64,000 bases of DNA from Setophaga petechia (GCA_024362935.1 JANCRA010000019.1:3654501-3718500); one strand, 5' to 3'. Positions 42,994 through 56,131 are shown, numbered from the stretch's first letter. Notes: generated by a model from the letters alone, not told the origin. Translations and numbers: made by a program.

Positions 42994-45900
42994 GTGGGAG
43001 AAGGACACCAACTGCCCCTGTTTCTCCATAAGTGAGAAAGGATGATGGCCCTCAGGTGCCCAGGGCCATCTAACCAGCCCTAGGCTCTGGGGTGTGATCT
43101 CTTCTGGGTTACCAGGGGAGCTACACTCCAAAAGCTGCTGCCAGCCTTACACAGGCACACAAGGATCCAGCCTTTGTGCATTTCCAAGAAGACCACACTG
43201 CCTGAAGCAGCAGTGATCCATAAGGAAACCAGGGGGGACAGAACTGCCTCTGAGCTTGTTCTCTGCCCATGCCCACCAAGTCACTTGGAGCTCATTCCAC
43301 TACCATAGGTGCTGGTTGGTAGTGTCAAGATGTCCTGCTATTTTCTTTTCTTTTTTTTTCTCCAATAGAAGAAACATTCCTAAGGGTTTCTTCAGTGTGA
43401 ACTGAAGCTCAGGTGCAGTCTGTGTTACTGTCATTGTCAGAATCTGGAGGTCCAGCAAAGAGTCTGGAATTAATTTTATCCCAGAGAACCAAGTATTCAA
43501 CAAGCATCTGGTGCAGAGAAGCCTGGGGATTTGTTATTAAACACCTCCCTGAGGAAGCTCTCAAAGGGCATTTGCTTAAGAGTCTGAGCAAAGCAAATAT
43601 GCCAGGGGGAGCTGGAATTCTGTAGATGCCCATATTTGCATTATGGTCTCCACTTCTACCTGGTGTTGCAGATTATTGTCATGTTTTCCATTATTCTGAC
43701 TTGGAATATCTGAATTTAAAGTCTTATAAAGTTAGAAGTAGTGTCAATAGGAGGGAAAACCTAGTTGAGTTATTTGGGAGCAGAGCTGATGCAAGCAAAA
43801 ATAACTTTGTTTCCACATGGTGTTCAGCTCAAATTTGGACCTCACCCCCAATGAACATATTAAATGGGGTACAAAAACCAAATTATACATGTTCTGAGAG
43901 GCCAGATGTCTGCCAGTGAGGTTCAAAATCACTTCATGGGCAGCAATTCTTTATACTGCTGATTTTTAGGAGCTAATAAAATCTAGCCTTCTTTTTTGGT
44001 AATTCTCCTCTACTGTTAAGTGCTGGTCACTTTGGAGACAATCTGTGTCTGACAAGCTTGTGTTGTAATGAAGATTGGCTGCTCTTTTTGTCTTTTTTTC
44101 TGTAAAGCTCCTAGGATATGTTAGTCTTGTAAAAGTTTATTGAGTCTTGTCAAAATTTGAGGTAACTTTGAGGTTGATGTGAACATCTTTTTGTTGTTGT
44201 TGATGTAGACATGCTACATGCCCATGGTAGGTTGCCAAAAGTCATTTCACTGCAGAGGTCTTCAAGGACATGACAAAAGGAGCAGGATTGTTACAGATCA
44301 TTTACTAAGGCAACAGCAGGTGACGTAGGGGGAATTGTCAGAACTTTTTATCCAAGATAAGAATGGTCAAAAATCACAGCCTTATAGCTTCTGAACAGGA
44401 TAAACAGCTACTGCTGATGTAATGAAACATAGGTGTCAGTTTAGAGAAGGGGTGCCTAAATAGTCACAGCTGTCAGGCATCAAATAATAAATGTTATTCT
44501 TGCTGGTAAAAATGCCATGTTCTTCAGAAAGAACAAATCAGTTTGACTGTATTTTGATTACAGTATGGAAGTGCAATATATGGCAATAGTGTTACTTGAG
44601 TTTCACGAGTTACAATGGGATTTTGTACATGCATAAAATTCAGGATGTATGTACACTGCAAATAAAGGCAGGAGAAGTTAATATATGTCACTTGATGGCA
44701 CTGGGTGTTCCTCTTGCTTCAGTCAAAATAGTTTTTCTGCTGTTTTCCACCAACATTCCAAGGACAAAGTGCAGAAATCTTCTCTCTGTTAACATCCAAA
44801 TAAAACTCCTGAATTTAGGTGAGCCAAGACTACACACAAGTGAAGTTTATTCCCCATTGTTTTACATTATTTGTTTCCACCAGGGGGCAAAAACAGACAA
44901 AAAACCCACCACACACACCCCCTCCCCTGGTCAAAAAAAGGAAAAGCTTTTTTTTTTTTGTCAAAAATATATTCACTGAAGGAACAGAAATTCCTCATTC
45001 TAGACAAGTTCTGCTTAACAGCATTTTTTCAGAAGAAGTTTCATGATGTACTTTACTATCTGTGAGATTGTCAGCTCCTATCAGGCAGTGATTTGACAGT
45101 AGTGACTTGTAAGTAGAATCTATTTTTAGTTGATACCACAGCCCAAAAGCATGCAATGGCAATGCATGAGAGGTCCTTCCCAGTACGAGTGATGCCATTT
45201 AAAATAAGGAATGGGTTTAAAGGAAGCAAGAATAGGTATTAAGTTAATAGGGACAACTAAGATGATTAGGAGCTGGTTGAGAGTGTCATATTTTGACCCC
45301 AAGACATGTGCTTTGGCATCGGTTGTTCTCTGCAATTTACTGTTTATTTGTGGTATTTCACTCTCCTATCCCTTTTTCTGCTAATATCACTGAGTATTCT
45401 AAAAAAGCCACAGCTTACTACTTGGAAAAGCAAAGGAAAATTGGAAAATTTCTGTTTAGGGTATCCTGTTGAACAGAGGCCAGGTCAAATATTCTCATTT
45501 GCATCAAACCATTGGAATTTATTACAAGCTGTTTTACTGTTTGTACTCACATATACACTGCATTCATCTGGATTGCCAAAGAAAGCCAGAAGCTGTAGCT
45601 ATCGTAATGCAATTGTCAGCTGAAAAAATCTGCAAGGAGGAACTCCTACTAAGGGTGCAGAATGGTCACCTCAGTAACAATCTGGTAACCATTTTTATGT
45701 TATTAAATGTCTCACTTCGTGTAAAATCAGCACATTTAGAAAAACATGTAGATGTAATTTAGCATGAAAGATGGTTGGCCCAAACCCACTCTTGTTATTT
45801 TGTGTCACCTTGTGTCCAAGAAATATTTTTGTGCTGAACTCTAAATTAGTATAAAAAAGCCAAGATACACAGGGAAATCAGGGACATGAAACCTTAGAGG

Positions 45901-46216
45901 TGGCTTCTTTCTCCTTTTTTTTAAGCATGTTGTAAGTAACAAGTATCTGTATCAGAAAAAAACCCAAACACATTTAATGCACAAGTGTAAATGCTAACAG
46001 CGTGTATCCTCCCACATCTGTTTCCACTTTTGTTCTTGGTACAGTCTTCTGCTGATATGTTGTGTAAGACAGTTTTCACTGGGTTTATTTTCTGGGTCCC
46101 TAATTGCTCCCTTTATTTCTAGGCTTGTGCATGGCTTTTTTCAGAATAATACACTGCCTGGCTGCTCACTGGCTTAATTTGTCATCTTCCCGTTTTCTGT
46201 CCTTTGTTATCTACAG
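42994..46216 (+). other. DTNA intron before the alternative stop exon
   Basis: This intron has no recognised mobile element. Reading through the preceding donor would add about a dozen residues (VGEGHQLPLFLHK) and stop at 43033-43035; I have no evidence that this is used. Confidence 0.75.
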
Positions 46217-46261
46217 GTCAGTTTGCAAAGTTGAGTGCAATATTCTTCTCTCTCCTCTCAA
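46217..46261 (+). CDS. DTNA: DTNA alternative 45-nt exon ending VSLQS-stop
   Basis: The bases after TTTGTTATCTACAG encode VSLQS and then TGA at 46232-46234. This matches the VSLQG C-terminus of mammalian alpha-dystrobrevin-1 except for the last residue. A strong donor, A|GTAAGTATT, follows 27 bases after the stop, so the exon is 45 nt, a symmetric cassette that can splice on to the terminal exon at 52633. When it is included, the protein ends DEAYQVSLQS and the terminal exon becomes 3'UTR. The stop is only 27 bases from the last junction, so nonsense-mediated decay would not be expected. The donor at 46262 is inferred from sequence; the exon could instead run on to an intronic poly(A) site. 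Confidence 0.85.
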
Positions 46262-49200
46262 GTAAGTATTATTATAATTTAGAAGAAAGTTTGGAATTAA
46301 TCCCCATAATATACATTTCAGTTTCAATGCATCTTGTGGCGCCTGAATGTATGTGACGATGCTGTTTCTTTCTCCTTTTAAGCTGTTTTGGGATACCTTG
46401 CAATCTCTCTGAATCAGTTCTCATTTATGGATCTGTAGCCCTAGTCCCAAGGATTCCTGTTAAGCTGTCACCTTTTTTATGTTTTTCCTTTGTTGACCAT
46501 CAGAGTGAGAACGTGAGCCTTTCATCCCTGGGGATGATGACAAATATATTAACCAGTACAGAGAAGCCTTGTCCAGAAGATAAGGAATCAGATGACATTT
46601 CAAGAGACTTGAGTTTAATTCCATTCAGTGCTTTAGTCTTCCTAGGATAACTGAAATAAGTAATTTCTGATGAGATCAGAACATCTATTCTAGTGTGTGA
46701 AGGAAGACTTACACAAACATTAAAGAAAGCAATCCACCAGCTGCCTAACCACAGAGGTGTCCTCAGATGTGTTTAAAAAGCCCCAAAAAGTGGAAGGCAT
46801 TCAGCTACTGGATAGGAGCTGGCAATTCAGAAATATGGCAAGATCTGTAAATTCCCTGCTGTCCCATTGATGCCTTAGAATTTTAGGTTTTATATTTTTC
46901 ATATATTTGTAATCCTGCAGTTCTTTAGTGTGTAACTCTAAACTCCATATGGAGTGTTAGCTGCTGTCTTCCTATTTTGATCAGACAAAACAATTCCTCT
47001 CTAGGCCTGGGAATCAAGGACACCTCACTGCCTCAGGCCCCAGGTGATGTAAACAAAAGTGAGTTGGGGCTGAGCCAACTTGGGGTAAATGACTTCATTA
47101 CCTGAAGCTGTAATTGGAAAATTAACCCCCAATTTGCAAATGGACCAAACTTACAGAAGTGTGAAAACTCATGATTTGTCATCCATTTTTTGGGTATAGC
47201 CCTGGGGGGCCTAATCTACCTGAAATGTACCTGAAGGCAGTTCAATAAGTATAACAGCTTTTTATTCCCTTAGTTTTGTCTGACCTCTGTTTTTAGGTAG
47301 CCCCAACAAGGCATCACCATATTGAGGTCATGTTCCTTACACATGGCAGCCTCACAGTTGCAGCACTGAGGTTACTGCCAAGTTCAGCAACTGTATTTTT
47401 CCTCAGGAAGGCAGACAACATCTGTTTTTGTGAAGTAGCCTGTAACTCTGAACATTTGCCCAGGAAATGGGAGACCACACATTTCTTCTTGCTTCATCTG
47501 AAGCCATGGAGTCTGCATTTCTGGCTGTCCAGGAGAGTGCAGTGCCCAGCTGTGAAGATGGCAGTGAGATAGTGCTATCCATCCTGCTGAGACACTGAAC
47601 CATGGGATAATGGGGATGGAAAGGGAGGAGAAATCAGAATAGGGATCTGATTCTGGTCTGCAGACTGAGCCTCTTCCTCAAAGCCAGAGCTAAAAGCAAG
47701 CAGAGGTCAACAATCAAATGGACACTGGAGCTTGGGAGCAGGGTCATGTTCAGATGAGCAAAACCAGTGAACTAGCCTGTGCCAACTCTAACAGGAATTC
47801 ATATTGTTAGATTTTCTGTGTCATGTTTTATGCTAGACCTCCTCATTTATATTGATGGTAAAACTTGACCCTGATTCAAGGGGTTTGTGTCTTCTGATGG
47901 CAGTGAAATTTGACTGTTAAAATGTGTGCCTTGTGAAAGCAGCTGCTAAAGGGTATTTCCAAGGCCTCTGTCTCAGTGTCTCTTGCAGCTGAAGCAGAAT
48001 AACTGGATGTGAAAAGCAAATAAACTGCAATACCTGGAGTACTATAAACAAGAAATAACTGCTCATAAAAATTCTCCTAACATTGCTCCTCGGGTTACAT
48101 TCATTTTCTCAGTAGTCTTGTTAAAAACATGAGCCATGTAAAGTTCCCTCAACGTTTACAGCCAAAAAAATAAGTTTCTTTACTCTGTTTCGGTGCAGTT
48201 GTCAGTTTTAGATCAGGTCATGTGAAAAGGAAAATAGATATTTCAACAACAATGTGTGTGTATAACAATGTATATAGTGGAAATTTTGTATGTAAGTGAA
48301 TATAATTACAATTTGCAATAATAAATCAAAAAAACCCCTTTTTAATTAGAATTACAAAACTCAGGCAATTCTAAATAAGGTTTTCTTTTTTATTGGGAAG
48401 TAGTGTTAACATAGTGATGTGGGGAAACATACTGCTCTGGAAGCCTGGCTTTCTTGAAGATCAGTATCCTGTCTCAAATTAGCAGATATCTGAGACTGAG
48501 ATACTGTTTCATCTCCTGGACGATTTGAAACCTTCTTAAGAAGAAAGATTTTCATAGTGAAATTTTTTGTAGCTCCCAGGGGAGCCCTCTGGCCAGTACC
48601 AAAGAGTGTAACATTCCCAGGAGCTGTAAAATCTCAACCCTACAGAAATTGGTATCCAAAACTGGTGGACTTGGCACTTCACCTATATCCACAAGAACAA
48701 AATGCATTATGGTACATTATGATAAATACATCTTCACATGATAATTGAATCTTTTCAAGATTCACTCTGTTGTGAATATAAGTCTGTCATATCTTGTGTA
48801 TTTTATTTGGTACTTACATTTCACAGCACTGAAAAAATAACTTCAAAATAGTTTACATCAGTCATAGTATCGAAAGTGCTTTTGCAGTTTTCACTGGGTT
48901 CTTGCTTGAAGCTTAGAGGCTGCATAGTTTAATTTCTACGGTCTTATTCAGTCAATAGTGGTACAAATACAGCTGATATGGCCCTAGATGGCCATAGGAA
49001 GTAGAAAGCCAACAGACTTTCTCACACCACTATTACATTTTTTCTTATTAAAAAAAAAAAACAAACACAAAAGATGGGGGAAATGAGATCAGTTTATTGT
49101 AGCTCCTTGGGAGTGATATTGCTGCTGATGGCCAGCCAGAGTTTTGTTCATTTCCTCATTCATCTGAAGTTGATGTTATTTGATTGATGATTTTTGCAAT

Positions 49201-52200
49201 CTATTTGCATCTTTAAAAGTGCTATGTACAATTTTCCAGAATTGATTTTAAATAGCATCTAGTATATAGCAAATTCCCAAGAGAACAAGTGATTCCAGTA
49301 ATAGATAAAACATAGTTTAATTATGTTTTCAGTTTACTTTTTATGTTAAATATGCTTGTTCTATTTTTAGTAAAGAAGCAGAGTGAATTGGAGCTTGATC
49401 TCAGCAGGTACTAGGCAGATCTTGACATTACATGAAACTGATGTTATTTTACCTTTATCCCCTTGATAGCATTTGGTTTTTTGCCAAGGGCGGCCAGTGG
49501 GAGCAGAAATCCTGCATTTCAGAGACTGGTTGAGAAGTTGTCATTTTCAATTAGTTGCTGTTGACTCATGCAGTGGACATGTCCTCACGAGACCTACAAT
49601 TTCCTAGATTTTTCTAAAGCTGTGCTTTTTTAGTGCTGGCACACATTTGAATTGGTCATGCCTAATTCATGTATCTGCATTATTATAACAGGTGAGAAGG
49701 TGTGAAAAGCTAATAGAAATCAGACCTAAGGCATCCACTGAGAGGGAGTGCAGAGGCATCATTGCAGGTTTTGTTCTCAGATTTTAACTGTGATTTTCCC
49801 TCTCTTGACAAAAACTTAATAATTTCAGTTAAAGATTCAGTTCCATTTCTGCTCCAAACACTCCACTCTCACTCTCTCAAAACCTTACAACATGAACTGT
49901 TGTGGGATCTGAGACTTTGGGTGTCTTTGGGAGACATTTTCCATTGCAAGTGACTGAATGGTTTCTATTGAAACAGGTGGATTTTTTTTCAAACGCAAAG
50001 ATCCCAAATCCTCTCAAATTTTGATATATGAATGTATTCTTAAAAATTACCATGTATTCAACTTGACTGTTTTTTTAGGGTGGAATTTGTGTTGAATAAT
50101 GTTTTCATCTTTTTCTCATCTCTTGCCATTTTTTTCAAACCTGTTTTCATGTTTCCTAGCAGAGATTAAGAATACATCAGATGTCAGGTGATAAAACCCA
50201 TGGGCCAAGGGAGAATGTGGTCTGTCTAGTCCAGTCTTTTTTGGTTTTTTCTTGAGCAAATACACAAAAGCTAGCATTTTCTGGACCATTCCATTTGAAA
50301 ATAACAGGAGGATAACAGCACAGTAATTTTCAAAAATGTCTGCTACGTTAACTCAGCTATGTTTTGGTTTTCTTTTTGGTTTATTTTTCTCTCTAAGTCC
50401 TCCTCCTCTCAGAATGTAGGTGTAAAAAATACTGTAAAAAACTGTGACCAAGTTATCAGGGAAGAAGGAGCTTAAATTTGTGAATTCAGTTCTAAAATTA
50501 CACAAGTGATAGGATGTTTTTTGAAAAATCACTGAATGGCAAGTAGCAGAAAAGAAGCTGTGGATTAAGTAACAGAAGAGGTCTAGAAACAGTTTTATAT
50601 CATGAAAAATTATAAGAATCTTAACTTGGAATTAATTTTGGCACTTCCAAAACGTTGCAGTGAATTTAGAACTCTGAGGTTCATTAGTACTCATTATCTC
50701 TTGTAAGAAAATATCTCTATCCCAGTCCTGGCTGTGAAACAGAGAGAAACCTGGGGAGAATTTAGAATAACCCTTCCCACAGTCCACCAAAGGGAAGTAA
50801 TTTATCCAGAAAATATGAAGCAAACCCAAATACTTAACATTGCTGTCAATGTGTCTTAATGCATCCCATGTTTCACAAACCATTCTTATTTTACTCTTGT
50901 GGTTTATAATGGTACCATCACGAAATATGAGATGCTCCTGTATTTTTGTATATTAGGAAAAACTTTGTCACCAAAAAGGGTTGCCAAGCATTGGAACAGG
51001 CTGCCAAGGAAGTGGTTGAGTCACCATCCCTGGAGATATTTGAGAGGCATGTGGATGTGGCACTTGGGGACATGGTTTAGTGGTGAGGCTTGGCTGTGCT
51101 GGGTTAATGGCTGGACTGAATAGTCTTTTCCAGCTTAAAGGATTCTATTATTTACATAACCCTAAAGCTGATTCAGTAAAGGACAGTCTCAGGCAGCTGA
51201 GAACTGACCTCTTCCATGCCTTTGATTTGCATTTTTTTGTCTGAATTGTGAAGAGCAAAGTGTTCCTTTGCTAAGATTACCAAATTAGTTTGCAGACTTA
51301 AGAAGTACAGGTGCATGTCTGATTTTTAGAAGATATCATTTAAGATGTACCTCAGAAATTTTTTATTAAACTCTCAGTAGACTTGCACTGCAGGTTTCCT
51401 TTGCATTTATCAACAAAATATTAATGGTTGTCTTTTGTAACCATCTGACACAAGGAGACACTAAATTAAGATCATCATACCATTTGGCATGCTTAGGTAT
51501 TAAGGAATGGGGTGGAGGTGTTTGTGCTTGAATAATTAATACAATCAAATGGTCTCAGGAAGGGGAAGCAGCAAACTAAACTACCTGACCTTTCTTCATT
51601 CCTCAGATTTAATTTAACTATTTTTGCCAGAGTAATTTGCATTTCATCTCCCATCTTTTAGGCCAACTTTATGCCTGAAAGGAGTAGGAAAGAATTCATG
51701 TGTGGGGAGTGGTATATTATGCTGTGATTATCGTATCTCATGCAATGCAGATTGGTTTTTTCTCTGAGGTAGTTCAAAAGAAAAGCAAATTAGTTCCTTT
51801 ACTTAGGAAGGGTCAAACGTGTAAACAGTGCCTTTACAAGAAATGAGCCAGAAGCAGAAGTTTGCAGTATTACCTGTCTGTAGATCCTGACGTTGTTCTG
51901 AGAAGGAGCACCAGTAACCTATCAAGCATTTTCCATTACCAGCTAAAACTTTGATGCCTCTTCTGTAGGAATTTAACATACTCACTGATGCTTCAGCATA
52001 CAGAGGAGCACAAGCAAAAACTGCGCACCAGTGGACTAGGCTGTTCATGAGCTGTAGCACCCAGAATCATCCTTTCAAGTAACTGCAGGTTTTCTTAGAC
52101 ACAGTAAAACATACAAGATAGTTACATGTGAGGGGAGGCTCGTGATGGTGAATGGCTGTAAATCAAGTGGCTGAACACTGCACAAGGCAGATGGTGAAAA

Positions 52201-52632
52201 CCATGGTTTCACTTTCAATAGTCTATTTATAGAGCGAGCTGGAAGGGGAAAGTGAAAGGGAAAATGGGAATGTGTGTCAATGCAGACTGAGTTACCCCAA
52301 GGTCCCACAGCAGAGCAGGCAACAGTCTTCTTGCCCATGACAAGGGAAGTTTCCAACTTCCTGTAAGTTTCTATTTTGGCCTATAAGTTTCTATTTACAG
52401 CTCAAATACCTATAGTTCACCTAGGTAGAATAGGTAGAATGACTTTTCTCCTTTTTTAACTCCTTGAGGGATAACCACAGGAATTGGCCAGCTCCCTTTT
52501 TCTCTCAATGAAGCAGCAGTTGGAGGCTTTGCTTGCTCTGCCTGCGTGAGTGCAGCATGTTAAACCAGCACTCTTTAAAAAAAAAACCTTCTATAAATTC
52601 TTTAAAAACCTTCCATAAACGTTTCTCAACAG
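46262..52632 (+). other. DTNA last intron, 6.4 kb
   Basis: The intron holds a CR1 sense fragment at 50953-51152 and an AATAAA at about 48320 within AT-rich DNA. No gene was recognised. Confidence 0.75.
50953..51152 (+). mobile_element. CR1 LINE 3' fragment, sense
   Basis: The sequence runs TTAGGAAAAACTTTGTCACC, GCATTGGAACAGGCTGCCAA, GTGGTTGAGTCACCATCCCT, GTGGATGTGGCACTTGGGGA and TCTTTTCCAGCTTAAAGGAT and ends with ATTCTATTA. These are the landmarks of the 3' untranslated end of CR1, here in sense orientation. The copy is 5'-truncated at roughly 200 bp. The open frame that crosses it is not a gene. Confidence 0.93.
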
Positions 52633-52788
52633 GGAAGCTGCAGTCAGACAGACAATGAAAGCTACGTAAGAACTGATGATGAGGAGAGCTGCTTTCGGAC
52701 AGACGATGAAGAAAACTCAGCTGCAAACTTCACAGAAGAGTGGAACCAAGAGGTGCAGCGTCTCTTGACAAAAAAATCACATAACTAA
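52633..52788 (+). CDS. DTNA: DTNA terminal exon: alternative 51-residue tail
   Basis: After the acceptor GTTTCTCAACAG, an in-frame 51-codon reading frame starts GSCSQTDNESYVRTDDEESC and ends in QRLLTKKSHN and TAA at 52786-52788. It joins in phase 0 to DEAYQ when the 45-nt exon is skipped. The tail contains three imperfect repeats, SCSQTDNE, SYVRTDDEE and SCFRTDDEE, then NFTEEWNQEVQRLLTKK. TDDE and TDNE fit the casein kinase 2 consensus, and SYVRTD holds a tyrosine. Clean open frame, splice phase and internal repeats argue that it is coding. I cannot say from memory whether this tail is annotated in other species. A GTAAGA inside the exon (52667) is a possible cryptic donor. Confidence 0.82.
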   Translation, partial: GSCSQTDNESYVRTDDEESCFRTDDEENSAANFTEEWNQEVQRLLTKKSHN

Positions 52789-53123
52789 GTTCTGAGGACT
52801 GTAGCACAGTACTTTTGTTCTAAGAGTTGTAGTTTGTAGATGTGTGTTTTTTGACAACAAGACTTTTGTTTAAAGCTAACTTATATTAGCTACATCTTCT
52901 GTAACATGGCTCATTACTGGCGAAGCAAACAGACTGACGCGCGTGCTGCTGTCACACACGGCGGCGCTGTTAATAACTCACGTGAACCCTTTGCACATGA
53001 TATTGAACCTGTTCAGTTTACAATGACAATACTGTTTATAGTTAGAAATTTGATTTCTGAATACTTTTGAGATTTTAGTAGATTGGTTTACTATACACTG
53101 TACATTTTTTTTTCCACAGGAGA

Positions 53124-53129
53124 AATAAA
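53124..53129 (+). terminator. Proximal poly(A) signal AATAAA
   Basis: A canonical AATAAA lies about 335 bases after the TAA. It would give a short 3'UTR lacking both Pumilio-type sites. A second AATAAA at 53295-53300 is nearby. Confidence 0.5.
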
Positions 53130-53378
53130 AAGTGACAATTATGCATTTAACACTGAACAATGATACTCCTGAGTGTATATATCTAGTAGCCCAAAAAACA
53201 AAGTACCAGACTATATTTGCAATTTGTTTGCAAGTCTTTAAATTAAGGCTTATACAAAATGTACTAAAATAATAATAATATAATTAATAACAATAATAAA
53301 CTTCTCTAATTTAGGGCTAATGTGTAACTTAGGAATGTTTCTTTCAAAATAATCTAACAAATCAGCCATAGAAGTTAG

Positions 53379-53386
53379 TGTAAATA
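53379..53386 (+). promoter_or_regulatory. Pumilio-type element TGTAAATA
   Basis: The octamer fits the UGUANAUA consensus of PUM proteins, on the transcribed strand within the 3'UTR. Binding is inferred from the motif alone. Confidence 0.5.
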
Positions 53387-55727
53387 TTTTTTTTCCAAAT
53401 AGATATCATATACAAAAGGTGACATTCAAATGATATAGAATCTAGTTTTTAAATCAGCACAGATCTTCTTAAAACTGTGAACTATGTTTTGAAATACTCG
53501 TTGCTAAAGCTGTTTATAAACCACAGGTGCCATAAGATCCCTGAACTGACTGATGTTACGTATAATCCTCCATGGTATTGTTTCATTGATGTTTTAGCTT
53601 TAGTAAGCATGTGTTCAACAAACCAGCTCTTTCCATCTCTCTGCCCCTCCTCTTCCTCCCCGCCCCCTCCATTATGTTATTTTCGAGGCCTTCAGCTTTA
53701 AATGTACAGGCTTAAAGTGCGCTTGCAACTGTTTCCTTTTGATTTCCGAATGTGTACTGCCTTAGCCAGCCACCTGATGTTCTGCATGCCCTCTTGGAAA
53801 TGTGTGGTGAGACTCTTTCAGAGCTGGATGGAGAAGTAGCGCTCAGTGAAAAGCACAAGAAGAGCAGTGGGTTCTTGTGGAAGGACAGGCATACAGTTAC
53901 AGAATTGGAGTTTGGTCCAGTTTAGTATTGTTCCAGTATCAAGGCATTTCAGGAGAAAGGGGACTGACGTGGCCATTACGCAGGGTTAGGCAGTGAGGCT
54001 GCTGGCTAAAAAGTGTTTGCCCTGCTGTGGCCACAAACCTACAGATATTCCTGAGCGGGCATTGACACAAACTAGCATCAACATGCTCCCCAGAGTATCC
54101 TGCTCCAAAACAAAGGTGACACCTCTGTGGCACATGGCACTGCCGTGCAGAGGAACCAGAGCCAGGCCAGGGACAGCTGGAGCAGGGCAGGGACACCAGG
54201 AGGTGTTCCGTGCTGGCCCTCCTGAGCTGTGCTGTGTTAGCTCAGGGCCACCTCTGTGCCAAGGTAACGTTACTGCCCTAATGCAAGACTGGGCTTCCAG
54301 TGCCTGGCTGACCTAGAGTGACACTGTCTGACAGCCCTGAAAACAGTGGTGTTTCATACAGATATTTCACACCAACACAGTTTGCCTACAGCAAGTGATG
54401 AGATACCCATCTAAAGCAGGTTAACGTGGCTTGTCTGTCCTTGCTTTCATGGTGACGTGGATGTGTGCTGCCGTGTTTACATGAGATTGCTATGTAGCTC
54501 GACCCAGTAAGTCCACTTGTTTGCATGCATTCTCCAGGCTCGTGGCTGTTTCCCTGGGCACTATGTGTTAGGGAATGAGTATCTGTATGAAAGAGCTGCC
54601 ATGTTTCACTTTCATATCATTTTACTGTGTATGCAGATCTCTTGTCTGTATATCCTTGCATACCTGAGCTTGCTCTCAGATATCCAAATGCATACTAAGG
54701 GATCCAGATATCTTCATGTAAGCTTTTCATTTTTGCAATCACTGGTCTTTGCTCCTGGGTATGTGCCATCCTGGCAAGGCAGGCACCATATCCACCACTG
54801 TCCCCTCCTCCAACCTCCTCTCAGGAATGAGTTAGCCTCCACTAGTGCCTAGCACTCCATGTTTTAAGCTTCTCCAGTGAGCCTGTAGACATTGTTGTCA
54901 GCTCAGGATTCCAGGCAAGCATTTCCTGAACAGGGAGAAAACAAGCTAGAACACAGCTATGTACAATGGCTGATTAATTCAACCCATGTCATGTTTAACT
55001 GTGCCCAAAGTAATAGATCCCTCTCATCACCTTAATGTCTGCGTGCCATTGTCACCATGCTTAAAATAGATGCACTAGACTAAATCCATTGCAAGAGCTT
55101 CCTGAACTAGGAGTAAGAACTGAAGTTGACTAATCAAGCACCTTTCTTTTAGCTGTTGTCAACAAGATGATCCCTTAGGAGTTCTGGGTCCCTTATGCCC
55201 TGGAGCTCTGAGATGAAGCACCTCTTACTTAGCTCTGCAAATGTCTATTTTAAGCATTTTTCCAACTGTTAAGCTGGCTGCATTTTCACCCAGCTGGTCT
55301 TTGTCTGTTTGTTGACTATTATTTTGGTTGTGGTTTGCGGTCATTAAAACAAACCCAGTTACAGAAGAGGTCCCTGCTATGGCCCTTTTCTTAATTACCC
55401 ATGGCCCGCCACAACCATCAAAGCTCCGGGTGGTTTTGCTGTCACTGGAGGAAAACCAGTGGTTTGGAATCAGGAAACAGGGATGTGAAGATGTATAGGG
55501 TCCTTGAATGTCCAAAGCGAAGGTGGAGAATGGGTTGTCTGTAAGTAGTAATGTTAACTAAACTGCATAAAAAGGTGTGTGGCCTTTGTTGTGATATAAT
55601 ATGTATTTTCTTATATGCATGAGCCAAATTGTTGCATCATAATTTATCATAAGTGTGTCCGCCTTTACTTTCAGTCGTCACCTTCTTCCATTCTTATTGG
55701 TTCTTGGCAATTACTGTAGATAGACCT

Positions 55728-55735
55728 TGTAAATA
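55728..55735 (+). promoter_or_regulatory. Pumilio-type element TGTAAATA (second)
   Basis: This is a second exact UGUANAUA match, upstream of the AATAAA at 55820, within the long 3'UTR. Confidence 0.5.
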
Positions 55736-55819
55736 TTGCAACCTCGGGTTGCTGTAATCACACTGGTTCAATTCAGCAGACGGAGCTGTGAACAACAAGC
55801 ACTCCACAGTGTCCTGAAG

Positions 55820-55825
55820 AATAAA
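55820..55825 (+). terminator. Internal poly(A) signal AATAAA
   Basis: A canonical hexamer in CTGAAGAATAAAGGGC, about 3 kb after the stop codon; it could act as an alternative cleavage signal. Confidence 0.45.
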
Positions 55826-56131
55826 GGGCATTTTTACCTTTGAACCAAAAAACAACAAAAAAAAAGTACGAAGAGTTACATCTTGAGGCTACTAACTGCA
55901 ACGCATTTTTAAAACACTGTACTTGACACCACTTGAGACAGATACAGAGACACTAAAAATGTCACGATATTCATTGGTATTGTAACAGAACTGCTATTGT
56001 ATGGGGTTTTTGTATTGCTGTTAAGTATTGTTTTGTGTGTGTGTGTTGGAACCTACTGGGGACATGTTATATTTTGAAGTGATTAAACTATTTAATTGTG
56101 TGTCTATATTTTGGAATGGAATTATTTCTTC

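Noticed and set aside
42994..43035. Read-through tail VGEGHQLPLFLHK after the tyrosine exon
   Set aside because: It needs failure of a normal donor and has no poly(A) signal nearby. The two spliced ends explain the locus better.
44915..44925. CCCCTCCCC-type tract near 44918 and poly-T at 44950 as a functional element
   Set aside because: These are short homopolymer or low-complexity runs with no further structure.
1000..52788. Assignment to beta-dystrobrevin (DTNB)
   Set aside because: The linker ([20 protein letters not shown]), the KGKG cassette and the long C-terminal exons fit DTNA. Only a few residues, such as ARVLDS, resemble DTNB.
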